From NCBI GenBank assembly GCA_030770535.1, contig JASVEC010000016.1:186001-250000 (forward strand): a stretch of 64,000 nt of DNA, given 5' to 3'. The translations under genes were made by a program, and so were the position numbers. This document shows, piece after piece, positions 43,990-55,096 of this stretch (its first letter is position 1; every line of letters starts with the position of its first letter). The notes under the pieces are model-generated. The model had not been told where the DNA came from. It was given only the letters and a program-made list of their open reading frames with translations, and made no database searches. The stretch is from Batkoa obscura (taxonomy: Eukaryota > Entomophthoromycota > Entomophthoromycetes > Entomophthorales > Batkoaceae).

Positions 43990-44569
43990 TATAAATAACG
44001 AACATCTTTGGTTTTCCGATTATTTGCAGGCACAAACTCACATTGTTACCATTATTGCCCTCAATAAACTCTATAAAATTTAATAGCACCTTATTATACA
44101 TTCTACAAAGCCCAACTCAATATCAACCTTGAGACTGACAGTGATAAAATCTACAGTGGTAGTCAAGAGTAGTTACTAAAACTTCTTCTATCAATTTCCA
44201 AATCAAGTTTACATTTATAGTTTAAGTCATTCAAAAGAATTAAGCAGCTTGAAAAGCTTAGAAAGATAGCTTGTTGCGAAACATCACTTTGTCAGTCCCA
44301 TGGTTGATTATAGCATAACAATCGCTTAAGCTGTTGTGTTCTTGAGTTCAGAGAAAATCAATCCCATGTTCTTAGTTTGATTTGATATGAGAATTCCTAT
44401 CTTCGTCTCAAAGAATATTCTTCTCTCATTTTGTTATTTATACTTATCGGAGTATAAAAGAGATTCTAAAATATAATAGTTCGAGGCTTTTTAACTGAAT
44501 TATTCTTTGATATCTCGAACATTTAATAAAGCCACTAAGTTTTCTTAATAGTATTTTACGCAGGTTTTA

Positions 44570-44766
44570 CATTAGCATTGTCTATTCTATTTGTCTTGTA
44601 TAGCTTGTAGCCTATTACGTGCTATTCCTCATAATCCGAGTCTATCTTAGTCACATAAACTAAGACCTTTCGACTTATAGTGTAGTCAACCCAGCAATAG
44701 CTGTTCTTGACTCCAAACCCTGAGTACCAGATTTCACACTTGTATACAGTCAAAGTTAGGGCTGAG
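44570..44766 (-). pseudogene. coding-like fragment of unknown origin
   Basis: The minus strand reads VYKCEIWYSGFGVKNSYCW, then VDYTISRKVLVYVTKID and further similar residues after one stop. The region from about 44000 to 44800 is visibly richer in G and C than its surroundings. No family recognised; it may be a remnant of a captured or mobile sequence. Confidence 0.3.
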
Positions 44767-44780
44767 GTTAGGGTTAGGTC
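44755..44780 (+). repeat. telomere-like TTAGGG units
   Basis: Contains TTAGGGCTGAGG, then TTAGGGTTAGG. About three TTAGGG-type units (one interrupted), inside a chromosome arm rather than at an end in this window. Could be an interstitial telomeric remnant or chance. Confidence 0.4.
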
Positions 44781-44934
44781 AAAGCAGAGTCCAATTTTTA
44801 ATTAGATAATATTAGATTATTAAGTTATCATAAAAATGATTTTTTTTATTAAACAAAATAAAAGTTGCGAATCTAGCATTACCACTTTGATTTTATATTT
44901 ACAACTTTTGAAACTTATGTCTTTTAATATTACC

Positions 44935-45034
44935 TGGGGATGTATTTTTATGTTCAAGAATTTTACTAGCAACTTTTCCACTTAAATAGCGCTTTAAAAA
45001 TGGAAAAGTGAGGAAACCAAAAAGAACACCCCCA
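44935..45034 (+). mobile_element. small inverted-repeat element, copy 14
   Basis: TGGGGATGTATTTTTATG to AACACCCCCA. Flanks CC and TA do not match. Confidence 0.8.
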
Positions 45035-45131
45035 TATATAAACTAATTATATTAAACTTGATCAGTTTGATATTGAAATAAATTTAGTTGTTTATGTTAT
45101 GTTTACAAATATTATTGTATATGGCAATAAA

Positions 45132-45231
45132 TTGGGATGTATTTTTGTGTTCAAGAATTCTGCTAACAAATTTTCTGCTTAAATAGCGCCTAAAAGACAG
45201 AAAAAATGAGAAACTAAGAAAAATGTTCCCA
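45132..45231 (+). mobile_element. small inverted-repeat element, copy 15
   Basis: TTGGGATGTATTTTTGTG to AATGTTCCCA. Flanked by AA on both sides. Confidence 0.8.
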
Positions 45232-45267
45232 AATATTATTTTTAGATACTAACTTATTTAAAATAAA

Positions 45268-45368
45268 TGGGGATGTATTTTTGTATTTAAGAATTTTACT
45301 AACAATTTTTCCACGCAAATAGTGCTTAAAAGATGGAAAAAGTAATGAAGCCAAAAAAAACATCCCCA
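45268..45368 (+). mobile_element. small inverted-repeat element, copy 16
   Basis: TGGGGATGTATTTTTGTA to AACATCCCCA, perfect 8-base termini. Flanked by AA on both sides. Confidence 0.88.
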
Positions 45369-45540
45369 AATATTAAATAATTAGAACTAGGCTAAATGAC
45401 AACTATTTTGATTTTAATTTTAATTTTTGTAGTATATTTATTATGATTATTTTTTGATAATGGACTATATACTTTATTGATATAAAAAAATTAGTCTATT
45501 CAAACCGATTTCTTATGGTCTATATTAAATATAAAGGATT

Positions 45541-45638
45541 TGGGGATGTGTTTTTTTGTTTAAGAATTTTACTATAATCTTTCCACTCAAATAACGTTTA
45601 AAAAATGGGAAAATAATGAAACTAAAAAAACACCCCCA
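45541..45638 (+). mobile_element. small inverted-repeat element, copy 17
   Basis: TGGGGATGTGTTTTTTTG to AACACCCCCA, flanked by TT on both sides. Belongs to the same sub-variant as copy 2 (ACTATAATCTTTCCACTC and AATGAAACTAAAAAAA). Confidence 0.88.
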
Positions 45639-45823
45639 TTTAAAAAAAAAATTTTAACTTTTTTTTAACTTTTTCTAAATTATTGAAGGACTTTTATTTC
45701 TACGTTATACTATTATTACAAAAATAGCATTATTTTTTTTATAAGTTGTGTGATTTTTATAAATAAATAAAGCAATATCTGATACTTTACAAGTTATTAT
45801 AAAATATTACTCAAAGTAACATT

Positions 45824-45923
45824 TGGGGATGTATTTTTGTGTTTAAGGATTTTACTAACAAATTTTCCGCTTAAATAGCGCTTAAAAATGGAAAAAATAG
45901 TGAAGTCAAAAAAAACATTCCCA
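45824..45923 (+). mobile_element. small inverted-repeat element, copy 18
   Basis: TGGGGATGTATTTTTGTG to AACATTCCCA, flanked by TT on both sides. Confidence 0.88.
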
Positions 45924-46800
45924 TTTAATAAAACTTAAAAGAATATTTTAGTTATAAAATAAAATTAAAGTGCGGAGAGGGATTAAACTTGACGCCTGAT
46001 ATAAGCTAGTTGATGAATTTTCTCAAAAACTAAGTTTTATAATACAAAAAAGCAATATTTACATTTTTAGATAAGCAATTTAATATAATTTTTTTAAATT
46101 CAATTAGCTTTTTAAATATTCAGTGTATAGTTATAAGATTTAATATAACAAAGGTTTTATATAAGTTTTTAAATTTTGAATTTTAGATTTATAAAATTTT
46201 TGATATATTCTTTGGAAATTGTGTCTCACTTTTTATTTTGTTCCACTGTCAAAAATTATAGTTAGGGACTGAGGTGATTCAATAATTATTTAAAAATAAT
46301 TCTAATTAATAAGTTTTTGGAATTTAGTGTAAGTGACTATTTGAATAAGATCTGATATATTTACAGCTGTTGCAGTTGTTTTGTGACCTCTTCAGTAGCA
46401 ATTTTTATAATTAGTAGTCTATTTATGTAACATTTTTTCAAGCTTAATTCTTATATTTTGGCCGAATCTAACTTTTTTTCCTAAATAAACAATTAAAAAT
46501 GTTGAAAAAGAGTTGTAATAGTTGTAAACAGCATCAAATTAAATTATTTTTGTTTTTATTCGAATTATTTTTAAACCTATTGAAGTTAATAACAAAACAA
46601 TGGTTTATTACCAACAAATTTTGTAAAAGATAGCTTGGATATAGTTAATTTGGTACCAAGTAACAAAACAAAATTAGCATCAGCTACCGTTTTTTTAAAT
46701 TATACAGTTTACATTAGTATAACTAAATTAATTAAATAACCTTTTTGTTAATTAGCAAAACGTTAACTTTTAATTCTTTAAATCCAGTTATTTTGTTTTA

Positions 46801-49800
46801 GGTTCGAATGTTAAAAGAAATAGATTCTCAAGCTAGTGATAATTTAAAGGGTAGTAACACCCCAAGCTATACTATAGAAAATAGTAATAATAAACATATT
46901 GAGTTTACGACAACAAGTCGAGACTATACTGCAGTACCCCGAAATCAATTCTATAAAGGTATCTAGTAGAATAAACAATGAAGCTAAGAAGGCTTTGTTC
47001 AAGTCATTAAATGAATAAGGAATATGATTAAAACAAGTAGCAAAAAAGCTGTGTTAACTATAGTAGCGCAAAAACAGTTTTGTCTTGTGAAAGGAAAGAT
47101 TTAAATAACATAGTAAGAGTAAAAAAAATAAGGGTTTAAATGCAAGATGAAATAGACAAACAAAGAGAAGGATTAAAGTTTTCACTAGCTTCCAAAAAAG
47201 AAAATACATGAAATCAAAAACATAGCTATGTTCATAAATAATCAAAAGATATCAACAACTGAGGCAGGCGAAAAGCTATCTATCAACTACAATAGCACAG
47301 CACCAATTATTTCTAGGGACAAAAATATATTAGAATAAACAGTAGATGTAAATAAAGAAGACATACAAGGGAGTGGTGAAGTTGATGTACAAGAGACATT
47401 AATTTTGAGAGCCCAATTAATAAATCTCGCTTTATAATCAGTAGTGAAACCAAAAATGATCTTATTAAGCCAATAAACAAGAATGGGAAATCTATAAAAG
47501 AAGCAGTAACAATATTATCTATTAACTTTATTAGCGCAAGGTATGTTATCACTCAAGTGAGAAATAAAATATAAGGTATTTCACAACAGAAGGACGCGAT
47601 GACTATATATGAAAGTAGAAAATTAGATAGCTTTGTTATTCAGTATTACAACATAATGAATAATAAGGTTAAAAAAGTTCCAGATATGAGATGAAATGGC
47701 GAACTAAATAATGGCGATATAGGTTATGTAAATACCAAACCTAAAATAAAATTGGTAATGGAGCTAAAAGTGATTTATTAATGCTATTATATGGGGATGT
47801 TTTTTTTGATTTCATTATTTTTACATCTTTTAAGCGTTATTTAAGTGGAAAAATTGCTAGTAAAATTCTTAAATACAAAAACGCATCCCCATATGAACAA
47901 AAAAAACTTACAAAAAAGTAGTAAAATTGGTGTCTATTGACTATGATTATATGAATGATGTTACTATTCAGGGAGGAGGAGAATTAAAAAAGACAGTGGA
48001 TCTAAAAAATACAACCGTTAAGGGAGATAACATACTGAATGATTTGGGCTCACATTTTAGTAATATGATAAGTGATGAAGCTAAAATAAATTTAATCAAA
48101 CAGTTAAGTGAACAAATAAAATCTATATAAGAAGCAGCAAAATATTGTCAATTGACTTTGATAATGAAGTGAACATTATTATTCAAGCAAATAAACTAAA
48201 AGAAACGATAAGTATGAACAAAACGAGTATACAAGAGCAATCAAGCAAATTCATAAAAAGATCATAGTTTGAAAATTCTAATCCTAGAAAGTCAAAATAT
48301 AATAGTTAATAAAGCTTATAATAGTTTAACTGAGATAGTGGATGATTAAAGAAATTTTATAAAGAAAGTAAAAAACCATTGGTTCTTAGGCATAACATTA
48401 TAATGAGTATTGATTATGAAAAGCAAAAGAAACTGGCAGAAGAAGAAAATGCAGAAAAAATAAGAATGAAAATGCAAGTTGGAGCAAATGGACAACTAAC
48501 AGAAGCGGTAAAATTTTCCAGCAGCTTTCAAAGAAAGAACAAAGTAATAAGAATAAAAAAGTTGATTAAGCTAGTGAATAGGAAAAAAATATATAAAGCA
48601 ACTAGACATTTATTTGTTAACTGTAATAAGGCATATACCATTATTATATAAGAAAGAAAACAAGAGAAGTAGTGTATACAAAAAAACTAAAGCTTCAAAT
48701 AAAAGATGAAACTGGTACTCAAAAAAGGAAGAAATATAGCTTTTTAATAATTATGGAAAAAGAAACAAAATATACAAGAAGGCTAAAGAAACCTGATCGA
48801 GCTAGTAGCTGAACAAGAAACAAGTATAAAGTAAGCAGGAAAACCTTTTTATGTCAATTGTGGTAGCTTACAGGGCATAAATAATCATGAAAAGGATAGA
48901 ATAAGAAAAGAACTAAAGGCAAGAAAACTAAAGACTCAAACTGAAGATGAAATAAATAGGCAAAAAGAAGAAGTAAAATTGTTCAACTTACAAAGAGTTA
49001 ATAAAAGGGATAAAGAAATTACAAAAAATTCAATCAAGCTAGTAACTGAGTGGAAAATGAATATAAGAAAAGCAGAAAAACATTTATCTATTAGCTGTAG
49101 TAGTGTAAAAAATATTGTTGATAATGAAAGATATAAGCTAGCTAAGATTATAAATGTAAAAAAGCAAGTGTTAAAGATGGCGATGAAATATATTAAAGAA
49201 GTTAACGAATTGAAGAAAATTTCTAAAAAGAATCGAACCGAATAACTGATGAGGCTAAAAAAGGTTTGTTTACATTGGTGAGTGAGCAAGGAAAGTCTAT
49301 AAAGGAACTAGCTGAACTACTATCCATTGGATGTGATAACGCAATATAATTGATTCATCGAACTAAAATAAAATTAAAAGAGGCTGAGAGTCAAGAAAAA
49401 TAAGTATGAAAAAGATAGTTGGAGTAATATTTAAGAATCCAACAATATTGGGACATAAAAGAATGATGAAATCAAATACACCAAATGCTATTAAGTGTTT
49501 ATTAAAATGAATATTAATGTTAGCTTTTGTTTATACTAAGAATGACCGAAAAATCCTGGCAATCAATGAGTCAGAATATTGTGCTTTAACTTTCATCTTG
49601 TAAAGGTTGATGAATAAATGGAAATCTCACTATAAGAAATTAATCTAATGTAGTAGAATTTAATAGAATAAGCAGTTTTTTAATTGAAGAAACTATAAAG
49701 GTGCAACATATATGGCTTAGATTATATATAAAGAGTACCACATAATGAATGGGCTTCAAGGAAGAAAGGACAGAATTCCTAAGCTTAAATAGTCAATTAT

Positions 49801-49900
49801 AACTGTTTAATCCTCAGAAGGCATTAAAATAGCATTCAGTATTGTAGTATCGCAAAAGCTAGATTTATTTTTGCTTTATGTGATTGATAAGCATCACTGA
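46801..49900 (+). pseudogene. decayed gene of tandem helix-turn-helix units
   Basis: At least eight related segments recur on the plus strand at a spacing of about 220-260 bases: near 46971, 47231, 47455, 48073, 48545, 48790, 49021 and 49246. The two larger gaps (after 47455 and after 48073) equal about two periods once the 100-bp element at 47792-47891 is removed. Typical units read KNGKSIKEAVTILSINF-ISAR, TEAGEKLSINYNSTAPIIS, MNIRKAEKHLSISCSSVKNI and QGKSIKELAELLSIGCDNAI. Each looks like a helix-turn-helix with lysine-rich linkers. Two segments (about 47598-47690 and 49710-49800) share a YxIMNxxxxKxKxxP motif and may mark unit-array ends. Several stops and frame changes show the gene is dead. 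The motif resembles Tc1-type recognition domains but no DDE catalytic domain is visible. Confidence 0.6.
47792..47891 (-). mobile_element. small inverted-repeat element, copy 19
   Basis: Perfect terminal octamers (TGGGGATG and CATCCCCA), TA/TA flanks. Inserted inside the decayed helix-turn-helix array. Confidence 0.88.
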
Positions 49901-50525
49901 AAAACCCTATATTAACATAGGTTAATTACTATCTTTTATCAATACCAAAATACTCATAGTTACTGACTCATTACTAATAGAAGGATTTATAAAGTTCTAT
50001 AAAAACTTAATGAATATTATTTGGTTTTAATTTAAATCATTATCATCCTATCCTTATATGTCGAAGTTAAAAGATATATTCCTTTAAAAATAATCTTCTT
50101 AAAAAGATTAGTTACTATTGAGTTGAAATAAGTTTTTTGATATAAAAATTAATACAAATATTATTGAATATATAATTTTGATATTAAGTCATTTATGTTG
50201 ATAAACTAGTTTATAGCATAAAAAAAGACATTTCTCAAAGGTTATCAAATACTATTCAAAATAACCATAATATAGGGATGTTTTTTTGGCTTCATTATTT
50301 TTTCCATCTTTTAAGCACTATTTGAGTGGAAAAATTACTAGTAAAATTCTTAAACACAAAAATACATTCCCATATAAAGAAACGACTAAAATAGTACTAT
50401 AATAATGTGAATTTCATTTTACTTTCAGCCATGTTTGTTATTCAACGTAAAATTCAAAAATAACAATAACAAATCGTTTAATAAAAAACATCATCAAATT
50501 GAAGCTAAAGGGTAAAGTTTTCTAT
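49901..50525. other. AT-rich intergenic region
   Basis: Between the decayed array and amidohydrolase copy 2. Contains one small element (50273-50372). Nothing else recognised. Confidence 0.5.
50273..50372 (-). mobile_element. small inverted-repeat element, copy 20
   Basis: On the minus strand TGGGAATGTATTTTTGTG to AAACATCCCTA, TA/TA flanks. Confidence 0.85.
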
Positions 50526-52707
50526 TTAGAAAACACGCTTCCCACTTAGAAAGGTAGCACGTACTCTTGAATCATCATGTAATAGCTCTTTAGCTGGAAT
50601 ATCCAACCATGATTTCTTAACTATAATAAAATCTGCTAATTTTCCTATCTCAATAGATCCAATCTAAATAAAAGCCGGTTAAAATTACTATTGTTTGAAA
50701 TTGTTTAGTTTTACTTCATTCTCTTTAAATGCTGAAAAAGCAGCATCAATTGTAAATCCTTTCAGGGCCTGATATGGAGATACAGCTTCATTTTTGTACC
50801 AACCATCAGATCCTAATGGCTAAATAAATATATATCAGTGATAGTAGATAGATAGCTTTATATTGTTACTGAATTCCCATTCTTATCTAATCTAGTAATA
50901 GCAGCATATAATCCTAATCTCGGATCCACCAATTCCACTGGGAAATCTGATGAAAATGGTAAAGCTTGTACTCTAATTTGTTTTAACATTATTTCGACCT
51001 ATAATAACATAGCTACTACCCTGATTTTAATAAAGATTTCCATGCATAAGCATATCTAATTCTTTCTGGTCCTATTCTTTTTTCAGCATACAGCATATCT
51101 GATGTAGCTAATAAGATAATTAGACAATTGTCATATAAATTTTTATACTTTTACCATGAGTAGGTTGCATAGAAGGAATGATTCCCAATTCAGCAAACCT
51201 TGGAAGATCTTTAGCAGTCTAATAAATAGACAAAATAGGTATAGTTTGCAAAAATAAAACATAGTGATTTACCAATAACTGAGAATGTTCAATTCTATGA
51301 CGTTGTTTTTTGAGCTCCTTTTTTGTTATATTGCTTAACAAATGTTCATAATTATCTAAAGCCATGCGATTAGCTAAATCTCCAATAGCATGTGAATTTA
51401 TTTGAAATCCCATCTTGGACCAAATACTCATTCTTTTACGTAATATATCTAGATCATAAGTGATTAAACCAGTACTATTCTTATCTGAATAAGGTTTAAT
51501 CATAGCTGCACCCCAAGACCCTAAAGCACCATCTAATACTACCTTAATGCTATGAATTGATAGTCTATCCTTATTTAGATAATTATTATCTGGTAGATCA
51601 AGCTTTTTAAATTTTTTTTTACTACAATGTGTATCTTTTTCCTTACACATGATCATAGAATGAACGCGTATTGACAAACTATCTTCTTTCAAAGCTTTTT
51701 TAAACACGTTAAGTTCTTTTATACTTATCCCTGCATCATGAGCACCCGTTAATCCAAAGCTTAACATCTCTTGGGTGATACTATTTAGTGCGTCCATTTC
51801 CATTTCTTCTGAAGGCTCAGGTATCAAGTCCATTATAAGATTACGTGCATTATCAATAAATACACCAGTAGGATAACCATTGCTATCTCGGATTATATTC
51901 CCGCCTGGGACTGAAAACTTTGGATCAAGTAAATTAGGGGTTGCTTTTATGGCTAAATCTAGGGCTGCTTTGTTAACCCAAGTGCCATGAAAATCCACCC
52001 TAGTTAAAGAAATGGGGATTTTATTTAATTGGTCGTGATTGCTAGAGTAAAATACTAAGTCTTTATAAGTAGGAAACTTTTGCTTTTTAAATAAATTTTG
52101 ATCCCAGCCGTATCCTTCTAAAAAGGGAGCTTGTTTCCGTGTTTTTGAATAAGCCATAATTTTATTTTGTATTTCCACTACACTTTTTGAGCCCGTCAGA
52201 TCCACTTGGAGATTCTGTCTTCCTCTTCCTAATAAATGAGCATGTGCATCAATTAGTCCTGGCAATACTGTATGTCCTTTTAAGTCATATTTTTTTATTT
52301 TAGGATATAACTTTCTCACTGCTCTATGGTCCCCTATATATTCAAATTTTCCATTAGCTATTACAGCCGCTTCTTTATAGTCTGGTTTATCTTTGTAAAT
52401 CAATATTCTAGCATTATATATCCCATAAATATCCTCATCTGGCTTTGGTAATCTAAGTAAACATCTAAGTATAAAAAGCACAAAATATAAACTCGGGCTT
52501 TTTTATTTAAATAGCAAAGGTTTGTATCACTTACTTTGTATCATTTACATCTACGTTCCAAAATAAATACCAAAACCCCATTAATACTACAAGAATTGAC
52601 CATAGAGTATACCCTCTGATATTAAATAATGGTGTTGAACTGTTTTGGCTTGTTTTCTCAATATCCTGTTCGTTTAGTTGGATGTCTTGCTTTAATTTGG
52701 ATTCCAT
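50526..52707 (-). CDS. membrane-anchored amidohydrolase family 3, copy 2
   Basis: Same seven-exon layout as copy 1. Exon 1 is 52535-52707 (MESKLKQDIQLNEQDIEKT, then anchor GYTLWSILVVLMGFWYLFW). Intron 52465-52534 is 70 bases. Exon 2 is 51273-52464. Five more short exons run down to the stop at 50526. The first ~330 residues are clearly diverged from copies 1 and 3 (for example GLIDAHAHLLGRG in place of GLIDAHTHILRRG; both keep the HxH metal motif). The part from VVLDGALGSWGAAM to the end, including introns, is almost identical to them. The break at about 51540 is sharp and marks a gene-conversion boundary. Substrate unknown. Confidence 0.88.
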
Positions 52708-52976
52708 TTTTTAAATTTTATTAAATTAAGTAAACTCACTTGTTTATTCAATATGCTTTTATAACTTTAATTTAATCCCTTCTTTTTAATGTTACTTTTT
52801 TATGCTGCATGGTTCTAACTTGTGACTAGACTGTGACACTTATTTCTAAATTTTATTCTTCAAACAAATTCAAAAAATTATGTGATTAAAATAAAAGCTT
52901 TTTAAGATTTTTATTAAACAATTAAAATTTTTAAACATGAAACTTATAAGAAAATACTGTATTATTCAAGCTTTAT

Positions 52977-55096
52977 TTAGAAAACGCGCTTCCCACTTAG
53001 AAAGGTAGCACGTACTCTTGAATCATCATGTAATAGCTCTTTAGCTGGAATATCCAACCATGATTTCTTAACTATAATAAAATCTGCTAATTTTCCTATC
53101 TCAATAGATCCAATCTAAATAAAAGCCGGTTAAAATTACTATTGTTTGAAATTGTTTAGTTTTACTTCATTCTCTTTAAATGCTGAAAAAGCAGCATCAA
53201 TTGTAAATCCTTTCAGGGCCTGATATGGAGATACAGCTTCATTTTTGTACCAACCATCAGATCCTAATGGCTAAATAAATATATCAGTAATAGTAGATAG
53301 ATAGCTTTATATTGTTACTGAATTCCCATTCTTATCTAATCTAGTAATAGCAGCATATAATCCTAATCTCGGATCCACCAATTCCACTGGGAAATCTGAT
53401 GAAAATGGTAAAGCTTGTACTCTAATTTGTTTTAACATTATTCTAATCTATAATAACATAACTACTACCCTGATTTTAATAAAGATTTCCATGCATAAGC
53501 ATATCTAATTCTTTCTGGTCCTATTCTTTTTTCAGCATACAGCATATCTGATGTAGCTAATAAGATAATTAGACAATTGTCATATAAATTTTTATACTTT
53601 TACCATGAGTAGGTTGCATAGAAGGAATGATTCCCAATTCAGCAAACCTTGGAAGATCTTTAGCAGTCTAATAAATAGACAAAATAGGTATAGTTTGCAA
53701 AAATAAAACATAGTGATTTACCAATAACTGAGAATGTTCAATTCTATGACGTTGTTTTTTGAGCTCCTTTTTTGTTATATTGCTTAACAAATGTTCATAA
53801 TTATCTAAAGCCATGCGATTAGCTAAATCTCCAATAGCATGTGAATTTATTTGAAATCCCATCTTGGACCAAATACTCATTCTTTTACGTAATATATCTA
53901 GATCATAAGTGATTAAACCAGTACTATTCTTATCTGAATAAGGTTCAATCATAGCTGCACCCCAAGACCCTAAAGCACCGTCCAGTACCACTTTAATGGC
54001 TCTTATAAAAAGCTTGCTCTTATTTATATAGTTTTTGTCAGGAAGATTAAGACTTTTGAGACTTTTTTCATCACAAAATTCTACATTTTGAGCGCATTTT
54101 ATCATAGAATAGATACGAACTGGTAGATTATCCTGCTTTAAAGCTTTTTGGAACACCGCCAATTCATCAAGGTTCACTCCAGCATCGTGGGCTCCAGTTA
54201 AGCCATAACTTAACATTTCCCTAGTGATACTATCTAAGGCTAATAGCTCCATTTTTTCAGTGGGTTTTGGAATTAATCTTGTTACTAACGTTTGTGCGTT
54301 GTCAATAAACACTCCAGTAGGATAGCCATTACTATCTCGAATGACATCTCCACCAGGAACTGAAAATTTAGGATCGATTATACTTGGATTTGCTTGTATT
54401 ACTAAATCCAAAGCAGCTTTATTAATCCAAACACCATGTGCATCTACACGAGATAAAGAGATTGGGATATCATCTAATCCAGGGTATTTTGTTTGATCAA
54501 AAGCCAAATCTTTATAAGTTGGGAAGAATTGATTGTTCATTAAGTTTTGGTCCCAACCAAAACCTTGAATAAAAGGGACTTTTTCAGAACTCAAGAAGTG
54601 TTGTCCAATACGCTCACATACTATAGAAACTGAAGTTGAGTCTCTTAAATCTACCTGTAGCATTTGTCTTCCTCGACGTAATATATGAGTATGGGCATCA
54701 ATCAATCCAGGTTGTATTGTATATCCATTAAGATTATAGGACTTAATGTTTGGATACTTTTTCCTTAGTTCCTGATGCTTGCCAATGAACTCAAATTTAC
54801 CATCTGATATTACCATCGAGTCTACATAGCTATAGTTGTTAGCTTGATATACTAAAATCTCTGCATTATAGATAGCATAAGCTTCTAAATCTGTTTCTGG
54901 CAACCTTGGTAAACATCTAATAATCATTAACTTATTAGTTAAATAATATAATCATTAATTACTTTTTATTATTTGCATCAACTTTTACGCTTATCAATAA
55001 TAAAGCAATAATAATTACTGATATTGAAAATAAAATAGGAGATTTAATAGGAGCTCTAGTTGATTTCAACTTATTATAAAATATTTTAGCATACAT
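52977..55096 (-). CDS. membrane-anchored amidohydrolase family 3, copy 3
   Basis: Exon 1 is 54963-55096 and exon 2 is 53722-54916, with five further short exons to the stop at 52977. The first two exons encode the same protein as copy 1 apart from one Asn/Ser difference (INKNKLF against INKSKLF). DNA identity extends ~40 bases upstream of the start. The C-terminus (LSGKRVF) matches copy 2 rather than copy 1. It lies head to tail behind copy 2, with only 269 bases between the copy 3 stop and the copy 2 start. All metal-site motifs (AHTH, NSHAIGD, RIEH, SSDFPVE) are intact. Confidence 0.88.

Larger units (their letters stand above)
43670..46800. other. repeat-rich intergenic region downstream of LYS2
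   Basis: It contains six small inverted-repeat elements, five of them within 990 bases (44935-45923). A less AT-rich block at 44000-44800 has a coding-like minus-strand fragment and telomere-like TTAGGG units. No intact gene. Confidence 0.6.

Noticed and set aside
46800-46815. GGTTCGAAT, similar to a tRNA T-loop
   Set aside because: No matching acceptor, D-arm or anticodon stem around it; it lies at the start of the decayed helix-turn-helix gene.
48936-49289. Minus-strand hydrophobic frame over the helix-turn-helix locus
   Set aside because: Antisense shadow of the lysine-rich plus-strand repeats; Phe/Leu/Ser richness is what the reverse of AAA/AAG codons gives.
46801-49900. Retroelement origin of the decayed array
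   Set aside because: No reverse transcriptase, integrase or long terminal repeat is recognisable; the repeated unit is a helix-turn-helix type segment.
51219-52481. Taking the amidohydrolase frames as ending at ...LLVNHYVLFLQTIPILSIY
   Set aside because: That tail is translated intron. A GTAAAT donor after HSQLL and a TTATTAG acceptor restore the conserved continuation TAKDLPRFAELG in all three copies.
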